Source of the DNA: Seriola aureovittata
Taxonomy: Eukaryota > Chordata > Actinopteri > Carangiformes > Carangidae
Assembly (NCBI RefSeq): GCF_021018895.1
Contig: NC_079382.1
Location: 18,029,501 to 18,093,500, forward strand
Reading direction: 5' to 3'
Length of the DNA stretch: 64,000 nt
Shown one piece after another: positions 25,001 to 37,010 of this stretch. The first letter of the stretch is position 1; every line of letters begins with the position of its first letter. A program made the translations under genes and the position numbers. The notes beneath the pieces are model-generated. The model saw nothing but the letters and a program-made list of their open reading frames with translations, was not told where the DNA came from and did not search any database.

Positions 25001-27773
25001 CTTGCAGCAACTCATTGCACTGAAGCAGCTGAAGTCGCCTGGCAGCATCTCTGTGTGCGGTGGTTGTGTTTTCTCACTTTGCAGCTTTTTTTTTCTTTCT
25101 CTAAATGCCGCACCTGTGCTGTCAAATAGGTGAAAACGTTTTCTACATTTGCTTTTGTTTCGTCTTAGACGTGTGTTTTGCACTGCAAAGTTGCAGATCG
25201 TAGGACAATCCGCTGCACGGACCAACAAAAACACCATGAAGCAAATACTGTTGTCAAGCTGCCCATGTCCAGCACACCAGCAGTTCATTGGGAGAAAACA
25301 GATAAACCATTAGCATACTATCTTTGCTCAGTCAAATATTCACTTTCATGAGGCTTCTTTGATGTGCTGGCCCACGAGCTTTGATATGTACGCGCCTCGA
25401 TATGCACCAGTGTGAAAGGTTGATTTATTTAGTTTTTCACGCTTTTGAGTCAGACCGAATATAAATGTTGGCCAAAGAAAAGTGGTTGAATTGTGCCATA
25501 GAGTTAAAAAGTGAGGCTTGATGTTGCAGCTGAAACAAAATGAAAATGGAAATGCATTTGCAGTTTTATTTAGTAAGTTTTCAGGGAATTGAAAACACAT
25601 CAGAACACAATAATCATGACTCTGTTAGGACCAGTTTTATTTGGAAGCATTCAAGTTTACAGCTGGGCGGTATAGAAATATAAAATGACTTGCAACCGTT
25701 TTACATATGTGGCATTTTTTGTCACGCTGAGAGTCATTCACAGAAGTTGTACAGAGCTGAGAAAGTTTCATTTTGCTGTTTTCTAGACTGATATTTAGGA
25801 ACTGAAATCACATCAGCAGTTGCAGTTTAGTTTCCTTTAGAAACTTGTTTTATTTTGATAATGTAATGTGATTTTTATTTATTTTCCTGGCTGATAAACA
25901 GACTGTTCTGACTCGTGAGTTGTTATTTAGTAAATGTAATGACTGATTTCGTTTGTTCATTTCTCACAGGCAGGTTAATGCACCTGTACGCCATCTGTGT
26001 GGACTGTCTAGAAGGCGTCCACAAGATCGTCTGCATCAAGTGCAAGTCACGCTGGGACGGGAGCTGGCATCAACTGGGCACCATGTACACCTACGACATA
26101 CTGGCTGCTTCACCGTGTTGCCAGGTAGAAACACTGATCAGAAGATGATATTTATTTTGTGTCACACAGGAGAGCAGTAAAGCTGTCAGAGGTCAGTGAA
26201 AGTTGCTCTGTGTGCTCTGCAGAATGTGTGAATATGCAACTGTTAGTTAACACGATCACAATATCAGCTTTATAAGGTGATGGCACATCAGTGTTGTTCC
26301 GCTGCCAGACTCAGACAGCTCTAAAGCAAGAGGAGAGCTTCAGGTCCCACACAGCTTTGACAATAAGCCAGTAGCTGCCAGCACTGTTGTTCTTGAAGGT
26401 TAAATGAGTTGTTAGGGTGCTCAGATTTTACCGTCTGCTGCAGCAGATGCCAACTTAACTTTTCACAAAAGAGTGACGCAAGAGACCAACTGTGAGAAAA
26501 TGCAGAAAAAACTTGCTGCTAAAACAAAAGACTGCTCGTTTTGATTTCCTAGATCCAGAGGTGATGTTTCCAAATAGCTTGTTTCATCTGATCCTCAGTT
26601 CAGAACCCAAAGATATTTGGTAAATGACAACAAAAACAGTAGATCCTTACGATAAAAACAGTTGCACATTACATCCTCAAGTTTTCCTTAAAATGTTCAC
26701 TTTAAGTGTTTAAGGTTTTCTCTTCATCTTTGTCTGTTACTTAAGGAATCACTTAAAGTCAGTTAAAGGGCTGCACAAAAGATCTTAGTGACCGAAGTAA
26801 GTTCAGAAGCTAAAGGTACGTCTGACATCTTAACTGCATCATGGCCGACTTTATGGGGATGAATGAAGAAAATGAAGAGTGTTCCACACCCTTAAATCTC
26901 TTTTAACTTTTTTCCTACACTAAGGAAACCTTTTAAGAGATTCTGTGCAACACCCTTAAGTTACTCCCTCAGCTAAGGAGAAATTAAATCTTAAGTGCTT
27001 AAGTAGAAAATCAAGTGTTTTGTGCAACCAGCCCCTGATCTTCTACTTGAGTAAAAGAACCAACACTACAATGAAGAAACAGTTTCAACAGAAAGACATG
27101 CATTCCAAATTTTACAAGTTTATAAAGTTTTAGCATCAAAAGTTCTCATGCAAAATATATAATATGTGTAATGTATGTTATATTATAGGACTAGATCAAT
27201 TGATGCATTCATGTGTCACTTAAATGTTGCAGCTGGTGAAGGCGGGGGTTATTTTTATACTACATTCTTATATTATTCATATCTTAACCTGTAATAACAG
27301 TAATCTGAATCTGCAAAGTGACGTCAAACTAAAGTTATCAGCTAAATGTAGTGGAATAAAACGTATATTTGCCTTTGAATTGTGATGGAGTAGACGTATA
27401 AAGGAGCAGAAAGTACAAGTACCTCAAGATTATACTGAAGCACAGATATGCTTAGATACTTTCTACCTCTGCAAACAGCTGATGTGCATTCAGTCCCTTG
27501 TCCAGGGTCACTGTCGGTTGTTGTGTGTAACTTCCCAAGGTCAGGAATGAACTTCCACGCTCACATTCAAGTCAACATCCTGTTAACCGACCTGTGTCCC
27601 CCCCCCAGGCTCGTCTCAACTGTAAGCACTGCGGGAAGCCGGTGGTGGACGTCCGAGTCGGGATGCAGTATTTCTCCGAGTACAGCAACGTCCAGCAGTG
27701 CCCTCACTGCGGCAACCTGGACTATCACTTTGTTAAACCCTTCTCTTCCTACAAAGTACTCGAGGCTTATTGA
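18763..27773 (+). CDS. heca: HECA, headcase homolog
   Basis: HECA is the vertebrate homolog of Drosophila Headcase, a cytoplasmic Cys/His-rich regulator of cell proliferation and differentiation. Five coding exons, 18763-18901, 21557-22652, 24305-24471, 25970-26124 and 27609-27773, join in frame to 573 residues (human about 543). The N-terminus starts MPNQKNNKGKKSKRTNSSGD and is followed by an Ala-rich tract. Next comes the conserved headcase region around residues 48-140, with CNNELCPYGNWMHLQC, FCSCRCGQGHLKKDTDWYQV and many Cys/His residues. The middle (about residues 145-370) is low complexity and poorly conserved, with a Gly/Ala run. The C-terminal half, with HLCATPL-like Cys pairs, CALCHRALPVFEQFPLVDG and CKHCGKPVVDV, ends SSYKVLEAY. 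It follows ABRACL as in human. Splice sites and phases were checked one by one. Confidence 0.97.
20085..20215. repeat. AT-rich teleost interspersed repeat, partial copy
   Basis: Includes taggcaactaatcgattaat followed by gtttgtcat and ends gatggttgcagct. It lies in HECA intron 1. Confidence 0.55.
20970..21190. repeat. AT-rich teleost interspersed repeat, copy
   Basis: Contains aatcagtctaattacagtcg, ctggttccagcttctt and gacaaaacaagtattttgaag, matching the internal signatures of the family. It lies in HECA intron 1. Confidence 0.6.
21295..21425. repeat. AT-rich teleost interspersed repeat, partial copy
   Basis: Contains ttttagaccaaacagttaatt and ends attattagctgcagct. It lies about 130 bases before HECA exon 2. 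Confidence 0.6.
21991..22049 (+). repeat. In-frame GGAGCA/GGAGGA coding repeat in HECA
   Basis: A near-perfect hexanucleotide tract inside HECA exon 2 encodes about 20 alternating Gly/Ala residues near residue 192. It sits in the poorly conserved middle of the protein and probably varies in length between individuals or species. Confidence 0.9.
22895..23216 (-). pseudogene. LINE (L2/CR1/Rex-like) reverse-transcriptase C-terminal fragment, frameshifted
   Basis: On the minus strand, a stretch ending PHIWNELPGNFRSAPAVEA followed in another frame by LKTFLCTTALYLI resembles the conserved tail of non-LTR retrotransposon ORF2 proteins (pattern APxLWNSLPxxLRSAxSVExFKxxLKTxLF). The frame shifts near 23036-23043 and no catalytic domain is present, so this is a dead 3' fragment. 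It lies in HECA intron 2. Confidence 0.75.
24735..25010. repeat. Dispersed-repeat-like segment (LINE-tail type)
   Basis: Contains actgcatttatatatcactttt followed by caaaacaaagcac, then long AT-rich sequence with aataaaa runs. This resembles a common fish repeat with a conserved 'tttatatagc(g)cttttcaaaa' core. It lies in HECA intron 3; boundaries are uncertain. Confidence 0.45.
26766..27038. mobile_element. Candidate MITE with inverted gggctg..gcacaaaa ends
   Basis: The left end reads gggctgcacaaaagatctta. The right end on the opposite strand reads caggggctggttgcacaaaa followed by cacttg. Between them are repeated cttaag/ttaagt motifs and no open frame. It lies in HECA intron 4. Confidence 0.45.
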
Positions 27774-27947
27774 CAAATGTTGTTCATGCATGCTAGTGAA
27801 GCTGCTTCTGTTGTCATTGTTTTTTTCTAACACAATCTAGGAGAGATTTTATTTTTTTGGGCCTTAAGGTGGTTTTATGTTTTTAAGTTCTCTCTTTTCC
27901 TTGATTTCTTTTTTATGTATAGGAAAAGTATGATTCTAGTTTTAAAG

Positions 27948-27961
27948 AATAAATGAATAAA
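27948..27961 (+). promoter_or_regulatory. Two overlapping-range HECA polyadenylation signals
   Basis: AATAAA occurs at 27948 and again at 27956, about 175 bases after the HECA stop codon. Confidence 0.7.
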
Positions 27962-29139
27962 AAGTTTCCAGACAGTATCTCTGCTGTTAGAGAGAAAAGG
28001 TGTTGACAAAGTGTGGAGCTGACACTTGAGTCGATCTATCTGTGACAAGTGAATGTATCTGTACGCCAAATTTGCTTTTATTTTTTATTTTTTACCAAAA
28101 ACATAAATACGAATCTTGAATAAAGCAGAGAATGGTGCGCACTGTGTGTTCCTCACACCTGCAACACTGTGAACACAACGAAACGGGGCACTGTTGACAA
28201 GAATCACTGCTTCTTTCACAGTGTTTGACATTATTATAATTATGAAACGCATCATCAAACTATTTAGTCTCTTCACTTGCTTCACACAGAGCGGCAACCA
28301 AATCCACACGCAGTCAACCTGCTCATCAGTGTATGTGTGAGTCTCAGCCGTGTAGTCATCAGGTACAAAATGGCTGTTTACATGTGCGGATTGAGCCACA
28401 AACATCTGGTTACATTTAGAGACGGGCGACAAACTATATATAAGCAGTTAACATCTGATTGTACTGTGTGACATGTAAAAAAATGCTGATAAGACACAGA
28501 TGATCTGTGAGTGTGATATGACATTTATATCCTGGTGGGAGAAGTCTCTTCCTGGATGAAGATGTCTCTGGGTGAGTTCATGGCTTACTAAGTATGTAAA
28601 TGATGCGAAGCATACGGGATGTTACGGCCAGAGCTCTCCAGCGCCACCATCAAAACACCAAACGAGGGAATATCTTCTGGAAGAGACTAGGAGACGACAC
28701 TGAGCGCTGAAGCTGTTCTGGAGGTTGGTGATGGCCCAGCGCCTCTTGTGTCTTTATCACAAACAGTGGAGAGATGACAGGTGTCTCGACCCCCCCCCCC
28801 CCCCCCCCAGTTTTTATTTAATTAAGTTAATGAAACTTGTGATTCAAAGTCTATGGTAACCAGCTCACTAGTTATTTAGGTGATGATTGGCTGTAATGGA
28901 TGTATTAGAACTGAATGCAGCGTTCAAACATCAGGCCCCATTCATTCATTCATTCCTTAAAGAAAAAACAAAACAAACAAACAAACAAAGGTCATCATTC
29001 GGTATATATGCCATGATTAGCTGGATGCATCATTATTACTCAATGAGCTTTGTTAAATACCTTCACAACACACCAGGGGTAGAATCTGATCAAGGGATTT
29101 ACACCAAACTTTGACAGTGAAGAACAGTTTTTAATCTTT
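27962..29139. other. Intergenic region between convergent HECA and MTIF3
   Basis: No exon is supported. It contains a 19-base poly(C) run at 28790-28808 and a short AAACAAAC repeat near 28965-28988. The right end should include the MTIF3 3' UTR; no clear AATAAA was seen there. Confidence 0.55.
28790..28808 (+). repeat. Poly(C) homopolymer
   Basis: Nineteen consecutive C residues. Runs of this length are rare, and the exact length may be affected by sequencing error. Confidence 0.9.
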
Positions 29140-31219
29140 TTAATTTCCATCAGATCGCTGCTGTTTAGACCCTTCTGCCGTGTCCGTGGTGCCAACAGGC
29201 GGCGTGCTGCTCCCAGTGCTCTTCGAACGGGAAGCGGCGGGCCGCGTGGCCGCTGTGTTTTTCTTTCCTTTTTGTGAGATTTCCTTTGCTGAAGGCTGAC
29301 GGACGATGCACATGGCTGATCGACCGTCGCGTATGACTTTTGGCGGGGAAACAAATCCCACCATTACCTCCATTTGTTGCACCATCTGCTCCAAAGTTGT
29401 GTCCTGCAGAAGGAAGACTTTCCATGTGAGATATTGATAGGTGAAAGTAACACACTCAAAAAAGTCAATGACATATCTGCTGTTATTTGCTTTGAAAGTA
29501 TTTTTTGATAATGATCCTTTAAATCTTTTTTGTGAGTGTTGGGACGACTTGTTGGCCTTGAGGTAAGAGCGCCGACTATGAACAGCAACGTCCTGGTTTG
29601 TGTCGGGTTGGGAACTTTTAGCTACATGTCATTCCCATCTTTCTCTCCCCTTATTTCCTGTTACATTCCTTGTCTCCCATAAATCATAAAAAACAAAAAC
29701 AGTGTGTTCTTCCTCACCAGGTTGACTGCGGGGTCGTTGCGTCCCGATCGCAGAGTAATCCTGACATGGTGCTTCTTCTCCAGCCAGCTCTCCACTTGTT
29801 TCAGCTTGGTGGTGAGGTCATGTGGTGAGATGCCAGGTGAAAAGGTGAGTTCTTTCACCTGCACAGTAGCTGTGGAGAAAATACAGGACTGGTTAAACTG
29901 TGTTTCACAGACTATGTGTACAACGTTTAAGAAACCTCTTCACTAGACCAGATTCGACTCAAGGATACATTAGTTAATAGCTCTAACAGCTTTGAGGCAG
30001 GAAATCGCTTGTCAATAATCAATGGATATTCCCTGGAACTAACTTTGGTTCAAGCAGCTCCCAAGCTGTTTATTTACAGCTGGAAAGATTAAAGGGCCAG
30101 TCCAGCAATTTACTATTGCACTTTCTTAAAGTTGTGGGACTTGTGAGTAGAGCTGACAGAATTAGTCCAATCAAAATGAATCTGCAACTTTTCTGCAACT
30201 ATTTCAGACATTTGAAAAGCAAAAATTGAAAATACTTTCTGTTTGCAGCAACTGATGTGAGGTTTTGCCTTATATTACTTCTTTGGGCTTTCTCTGTTAC
30301 AAACAAGAAAAAAAACACACAATCATTTGAAGATGTGAACTTGGGCTGTTGGGAGAAAATTTTCCAAACTGATAGAATCAAATAGTTCGATAAAATAATC
30401 AGCAGATTCATTTTTACTGAAAACAATTTGGTTGAAAAAAAAAAAAAACGAACATTAAATATCTGTTTTTACATCTTTTTGCTTTACTACTCACACCTTG
30501 TAAGGTTCTATATAAATAAACTATTCTATAGTGTCTTTCATTAGATGCCTGCATCTTTTGAACTCCACACCCACAATTTCTGTAAATAAATAAGTAAGTA
30601 AATAAATCTAGCGTCTTAAATTTGATGACAGGTGACAGGTTATTTTTCAGACTTCACAAAGCTGCATCATACAACCGTCTTCAACCACGGAGTAGTATTA
30701 GGTTGTGTTGTACATGTATTAAACTGACATTTAATCCGGGTCCTTGCCACGACACCGCGTACCTGGTTTTGCCTTCTGTTTCTCCCGCAGTTTCAGTTGC
30801 TCTTGGTAGATCTGTTTGCCAGTCATCAGCTGGTAGACAGGAGGGTCTTTGTGTGCGTTCAGCAGCACCAGTTTCAGACCCTGCTCATCCATCATTCTGA
30901 TCACACGTACTCGGTGGATGGTACCTAGCTCCTCGCCCGTCTCACTTATCAACTGTATGTGTTGGTGCGGGATCGAGTGGCCCACGTTGCTGATTGTGGC
31001 ATCAGCTCTGGAGTCCTGCTTTCTTTTCTTTGGTGCAGGCGTCCGCTCTGTGTCCTCTTCTGCTGTGGAGAATGGAGACCGGCTCCAGGAGGCAGCAATG
31101 ATACTTGATCTTTCACTGCAGTTGAGAAACCTTGATGCTGGGATCCTGTAGCCCAGACTGACTCCACACACAGCTCTCACCGCATGGTTTAGCACCCACC
31201 TCATACAACCTGCAGACAT
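29140..31219 (-). CDS. mtif3: MTIF3, mitochondrial translation initiation factor IF-3
   Basis: MTIF3 promotes dissociation of the 55S mitochondrial ribosome and accurate start-codon selection in mitochondria. Three coding exons on the minus strand, 30763-31219, 29718-29869 and 29140-29403, join in frame to 290 residues. The N-terminal ~70 residues are Arg/Ser-rich and fit a mitochondrial targeting sequence. The IF3 N-domain follows (about residues 75-150; HSIPHQHIQLISETGEELG, VRVIRMMDEQGLKLVLLN, VYQLMTGKQIYQEQ). The C-domain comes next (about 155-240; VKELTFSPGISPHDLTTKLK, WLEKKHHVRITLRSG, EQMVQQMEVMVGFVSPPKV). A lysine/serine-rich C-terminal extension, typical of mitochondrial IF3, closes the protein. 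The acceptor just before the ATG (tttatttaag, exon from 31221) implies a 5' UTR exon. Confidence 0.94.
29530..29700 (+). mobile_element. tRNA-derived SINE copy (degenerate)
   Basis: A tRNA-like head (ttggccttgaggtaagagcgcc as an A-box region, then cctggtttgtgtcggg) is followed by ctacatgtcattcccatctt and tctctcccctt, ending in an A-rich tail. This is the layout of a common fish tRNA-SINE whose body reads 'gctgcatgtcatcccc..ctctctccc'. It lies in MTIF3 intron 2. Confidence 0.65.
30145..30425. repeat. AT-rich teleost interspersed repeat, copy
   Basis: Starts gtagagctgacagaattagtcc, includes catttgaagatgtgaacttg and cttgggctgttggg, and ends with aaataatcagcagattcatt. It lies in MTIF3 intron 1. 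Confidence 0.55.
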
Positions 31220-31956
31220 ATCTTAAATAAAAAGAGTGGGAACAGTTGAGGTGCCAGATGGGATTATATGAAGCAGAACACTTAAAGGGAAGGCCAAGAT
31301 TTAACATTTAGTTCCTATGTGACTTTAGCTGTAGGTTAGTTAAACCGGATATTACAAAAAAAAATGGATGTAAACTCAATCTATACGTCATTAGTAAACT
31401 AAAAAAAACATAACCACAATAAATCAACAGACAGTTTTAGTTTTGGCTTTCCTTAGAAACGCGGCCTCACCGGCCTCAATTAAAAAACTGGTCAATTAAA
31501 GATAAAATAACCTGTCAATGCCACTTTTAAAGACATTTCTCAAATGGTCAGGGTCAACTCTTTAATCCGGGATGCATCACATTTACTTCATTACTTACTC
31601 TAGGAAGTTTTACACTGATTTGGATTTCAACAGAGGGTTGAGACACACGGTGTTCAGGCGACAGTAACCACTGCATGTTGAGTGTAAATGAGTACCTTTA
31701 AGTTAAGGTTCAACAGTAACCTTAATGCCGAACTGATAAGAAATCGGTTGAATTAATTGACCCTCGGTGTGACTGTCACTTTGCTCCAGATGATCTAGAC
31801 CAGTCCTAGACGCTCTCCATTTACACACAAACTGAGATCTCGCGATACAAACATCGGTGCAGACACAGACTTTCAAGTTACAGGTAAACGCTAATCACGC
31901 CAGCAAGTAAATCCCTCAGCTTAGTCTTCAATAGTTGTGTTTTCTTTTTTACTCAC

Positions 31957-32030
31957 TGTAGGTCAACGTCGTTTATTCATTCTCTCAGCTGCAGGGTGAC
32001 TGTCGTCCACTTCCGCCATGTACTTCTTCA
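31957..32030 (-). other. mtif3: Putative MTIF3 5' UTR exon and promoter
   Basis: On the minus strand a donor (ctaca|gtgagt, cut at 31957) follows GC-richer sequence containing an ETS-like cttccg core near 32010-32015. It pairs with the acceptor at 31222-31223. The upstream boundary is not determined. Confidence 0.45.
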
Positions 32031-34260
32031 CTTATTTTGAGTCTGAACAGACGCGACCAAAGCACTGTGCTGCCCTCTTGCGGACAAAGCTGGATATATT
32101 CATCCATTAAAGAGGGCGTATTTGGCGTTGGGGTGTATGAGGTAGTCATGTATAGTCGGTGTATTACCTGCACTGGGTTCAGATCAGCGCGCTCAAAGTT
32201 GGTGTTGAAAAAATATAGTGTCGAAGGAAAGTGCCATTTTCACAGGAAGATGAAACTGCTGAAAATATTCTACGTTTCCTAACTGGGAGCATGCTGATCA
32301 GAATCTACTGCAGGCAATACAATACAGGACGATGCATGACAAGGCCTACCTCACACAACCCAATGTCAAATAACCTGAACTATCCCTTTAAAGGGTCAGT
32401 TCCCCTGAAATGACAAAAAAAAAAATCATGTTCTCATTTGCCACCCGGATAGATCTAATTTTACCTTTTAGATGTCTGTCTATGACATTTCTGTCTCCAT
32501 CTTTAGGCAACAGACAAGATTAATTAGTTGCTTATTCAATCACAAAGAAATAATATCTTGTTTTGCTTGAAGTAGTTGATTCTTCTAGAAAATGAAATGT
32601 CTGAGCAGACTGTGTAGTCTACGAAACAAATACAGAGTGAGCCATGCACAAAGCCACTCTTGCAGTAAATGGAAATTACTCTTTGGAAAATACACACTAG
32701 TGCTATAAATACAGCTAGATCTTATCAGCTGACAGTAACACATGCTTTCTGTTAAGTAGTAAAGAGAAGAAGTGCAAATCAGCTCTGCAAACACTATATA
32801 ACACGAAGTGAATCAAAATGTTCATTACAAACATTTGACTGAAGCTGCAGTTGGAAAAAGATATTACATTTTTTTTCAGCCAGACTTTGCAAACTAACAG
32901 ATGGTTGTGAAGAATGTGATGGAAAACACCTATCAACAAAAACATCCCTCCACCATTATTTTATAACTATCTTGGAATAATTATAATTGATTATTTTTCA
33001 CTTACACTGACATTTAGATAAGGGATTTTAAAAAATACCTCGACCATTTCAAACTTTGAACGCCACTGGAGTCAAAAGCTGAGATGCTGTACTGCTACTG
33101 CTACGCTAAGCTAGGCTAATGAACTAGTTCAGCTGTTTTTATTCTCCATGACTGGATTTAGCTGCTGCTTTGTTTATGTTGGATAACAAACCAAGTTACC
33201 AGGATGTCAGGTCACCAAAATTGATTTTTATAGGGTATTTAAATTCAGTGAATATAGCTTTAGTCAAGGCTGCCTGTGGCTATTTCTAGCTGGCTTTTAT
33301 TGGATCTGTTGCTAGCTGTGTAGCTGACTGCTTATTTTATTTTTGTATGTTTGTTTGCTTTATTTTGTTTTTTTAGTAGCTGTATTTTGTTTTGCACATC
33401 TAACATACAGCTTTCTTTGAAGTTATACCTTTCCAATGTTAGAAAGAAGAAAAAAAGGCTTATATGGCAAAATAAATGTCAAAAAGTCAGAATGTGGTGT
33501 GGCTAAATTTAGACTACAATGCAGATGGTATTTTGGCTTTGTAGGGCTGAGGAGCCCTGGTGATTCACACATACAAATAGGTGAAATCTTTAATTTTGTT
33601 GTTGGTTAAATAAACTCTACATGTGGCTGATTTCAGTATCACAGGACGTGGTATCGACACATCTCCAAAAATGGGATAATAATCAATGTGATAATAAACA
33701 GATGCTAATAATCTTTGTTACTTATTGTATACAGGCCCAGTCTTGACTCCAAATCGTGATTTCTTTCATTCCTATTTGATTTTAGAATCATTTGGCAGAT
33801 TCAATTCTATGCATTGTTTGTAATATGATTGCAAGTGTAAATATGTTGATAGTTTCTGTGGCCCTATCAGTGTTTTAACATGTGTTCAGTGTTTAATTCG
33901 TTTGTTTGATGTAATAAGAACAGTCAACAAAGTGTTTGTGGGATGAAGCTTATTGAAATTCTAAATGTTCTTCATTGTCTATACTTTGCTCTTTATTATT
34001 AACCATTTACTTTACGTTAAAAAATATTAAAAATGTAGTATTTAACTGACATGATCCTGAAAAATGGACAGTGCTGTTTATCCATTGTACTGTACATTAC
34101 AACCGCGTTCCTTACTGTTAGCTACATCACCCATGCATGTTCATCCAAGGGTAATATTGTTTTTGTTATTTTGCATTAGAGAACAGTGCCCGGATTAACT
34201 TCTCATGACTCTTTCAGGAACTGTGAATTTGCAATACAAATTTTTTAGCAGTGGGCAGCT
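32031..34260. other. Intergenic region between MTIF3 and the ADGRG-like gene
   Basis: AT-rich sequence with stops in every frame and no recognisable exon or clear mobile element. The right end must contain the promoter of the receptor gene, but no TATA or GC-box cluster was recognised. Confidence 0.55.
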
Positions 34261-34354
34261 ATGCAAAGTCGTTTTGACTACATCGTTATCTGGCTCAGTT
34301 GCTCTTATTTAATGCTGCTGTTCAGTGCTTTGACGTTACTTGCACCAGAGAAAG
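34261..34354 (+). other. Alternative first coding exon (signal peptide A) of the ADGRG-like gene
   Basis: An ATG opens 31 codons with a hydrophobic core (WLSCSYLMLLFSALTLL), followed by a canonical donor (aaag|gtaaga). It ends in the same phase (+1) as the other candidate first exon at 34491-34596, so either could splice to 34794. Usage is unproven. Confidence 0.45.
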
Positions 34355-34490
34355 GTAAGAAATACAATACTTGGGTCATTTCTGGCTGATAATACCTCAC
34401 AGAAAATGTACCTTGACAAAAATATTTGTTATTCATCTACTGAAGCAGTAAATTGGATCACATCTCCTGACCGAGACTTGATGCCATCAA

Positions 34491-35994
34491 ATGGACATGA
34501 CGCAAAAGAGCTTTGTGACTTGGTTTTTGTTGGCGGGCCTTCTGTGGATTCTCCCTGTGTGTGTGTCTCAGAATAATCCCTGCACAAAACATTGTGGTAG
34601 GAACCTCAGTAACTCTGTTCAAATTCAAACAAGTGCATGTGTATCACATTTGTATTATTTCCTTATGGAACTGCATTTTTAACGGTAAAAAATGTAAGTT
34701 CTACTATGACTATGATAATCTGTAAAGATATTGTATTGAGAAAATGGTATTTTTCATTGTTATTTGTTATCTGATGTGATTACGGTGTTTTAGGCCCAGA
34801 GAGACATAACCTCCTTCCAAAATGTCTGAAATGTTTCTGCAACGACAAGAAAAATTTGGTCGTTGTAGATAACTTCAATGCCTTCATCAACAAACAAAAG
34901 CCTTGGAATCAAAGTGAGTCAAAACTATAATAAACATTTTAATTACAGTAGTTTCTGCTTCATCATAAACTATAATGTGTGTATGTTGTGACGTATTATA
35001 AAGAAAAAGTGAGCTGTGCAAACTGACCAATCGTAGAACTTGTGGTAACAAGGTGCTATGTCTTTAGCTGACATACACGTTTTTGAAGCGTGGTTGGCTT
35101 TTTTAAGGGGTTAAGGAATTACAATGGCTCCAACAGTATATTGTAAAAAGATTTTAATCTGGAATACTTATTTTGGGATTAAAAAAAAAAAATGTAAATA
35201 TACTGTAATTATTTTAGTATAGTTTTTTTTTTATTATTGTTGTTGCTGTGGAACAAAACATCATGCTAAGTCTGGGAGGAAGGGTGAGTCTCCTTGTCAT
35301 AACCTACCTTTTGTGAAAGTACATAAACATTAATCTAAGTCTTTTACTAAAGAAAAAAACCCTGTTATTGAATAAGTATTTACAGTGTAATTTATTTCTC
35401 ATTTAGTCAGTATAATCTGAATCCACTGAATAACTGTGAGTGATAAGAATATTCAGATTTTAAGAGTTTAAGAGTAAGACTATAGTGTAATATAGTATAG
35501 TCTGATTCTTATAGTATAGTAAGACTATAAAAGACTGTTTTCTTTACCTCTCAGGTGATATTTGCACATTATTTCTGCAGAAAAATGACACTTTTAACCG
35601 TGAGTAAAGCATGCTTGTTATAAACACAGATAACTGGATTTTCCCAAAACAAATTAATCAGCATTTCAACAGAATGCAAATTAAACTTTATTTCTGTTTT
35701 TAATAAACAGGAGAACTGAATGAAAAATGGCCTCAAATCGTGACAAAGGATGGCTCTTATCTTATGTACATTTCAAGATGGTATATTAGACGGGAGGTTC
35801 TCAAGTATGTCCTGCATGGGAAGAAATGCAATGCCACAGATATCAAAGGTGATATTACATTACTGTAATTTACATTTTAATTTTTTGATGTTGTGAATGC
35901 TACAATTTAAATTGTATTATACTGTATTTGGGGTCACAGCAGAAAAAATAAGAGCAAAAGGGCTAGAAAGTTAAAAATGGCTTTGTTTGTTTGC

Positions 35995-36033
<39 letters not shown>

Positions 36034-36549
36034 CGCGCGTGCGTGTGCGTGTGCGTGCGTGTGTATGATTTAAACTTGGATTTAGGATTTAGAACAGGAA
36101 CATTATAAAGTAGTTAAAACAACTGTTCTAAGTTAAAAGTTAAAAGTTAAAGATACAAACATAAAGCTGAATATATATATAGTGAAAATATGATTTTATG
36201 AATATGATTTTGAATATGTTTTTTTTTATCATCCAGACTCAACCTATTCCACTGTCAACAGGGGTAAGTTCATATCTTTTACAGTTCATGTAATGTAATG
36301 ATCAAACAGAGCTAATGTAAACATAACTACTATTGTATCTGAACAATTTTTTTTACTCTATTTTATATTTCTTGTTTATTGTTTCTTGCTGTGGATTGAT
36401 GCAAAATTCTGACAGTGTTTCCATTAATAGATTCTTGCCAGGTCAGATGTGTGCCTAATATAAAATTTTGTAAAAGGTCTGAATATGACAAAAACCTCTG
36501 CAACATTAGTGGTGAGTCCTCTTTGGATAAGCAAACAAGAAAAATATAC

Positions 36550-36597
<48 letters not shown>

Positions 36598-36959
36598 TTA
36601 TGTGTGTATGTATTAATGTGTAAATGTTTCTTCTGTAGCTCTCCATATAGCCATCATTTCTGGCTACTTTGTTGACAGCAATGAGTGAGGAAACTGTTAC
36701 TGTTACTTCTGACAGATGTCATTTCTGGTGAAGAAAAGTTATATATATATATACTGTCGCCCATAAAGTTGGAATAATTTTGTTTTCAGACACAATCCTC
36801 TGTTTATTCCTATTTAAATGCATCAGTAATCACTTTTGACCAGGTGCAGTGATTACATTATGTGTCCCAATTACCCAGGTGAAATTAAATAAATCACATT
36901 GTCACAATAATTTCATCGAAAGAGGTAAAAAATATTTTATTCCAACTTTATGAGCAACA

Positions 36960-37010
<51 letters not shown>

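Noticed and set aside
24872..25288. 138-codon minus-strand frame in HECA intron 3
   Set aside because: It falls mostly within a dispersed-repeat-like segment, with a low-complexity Leu/Phe tail arising from AT-rich DNA.
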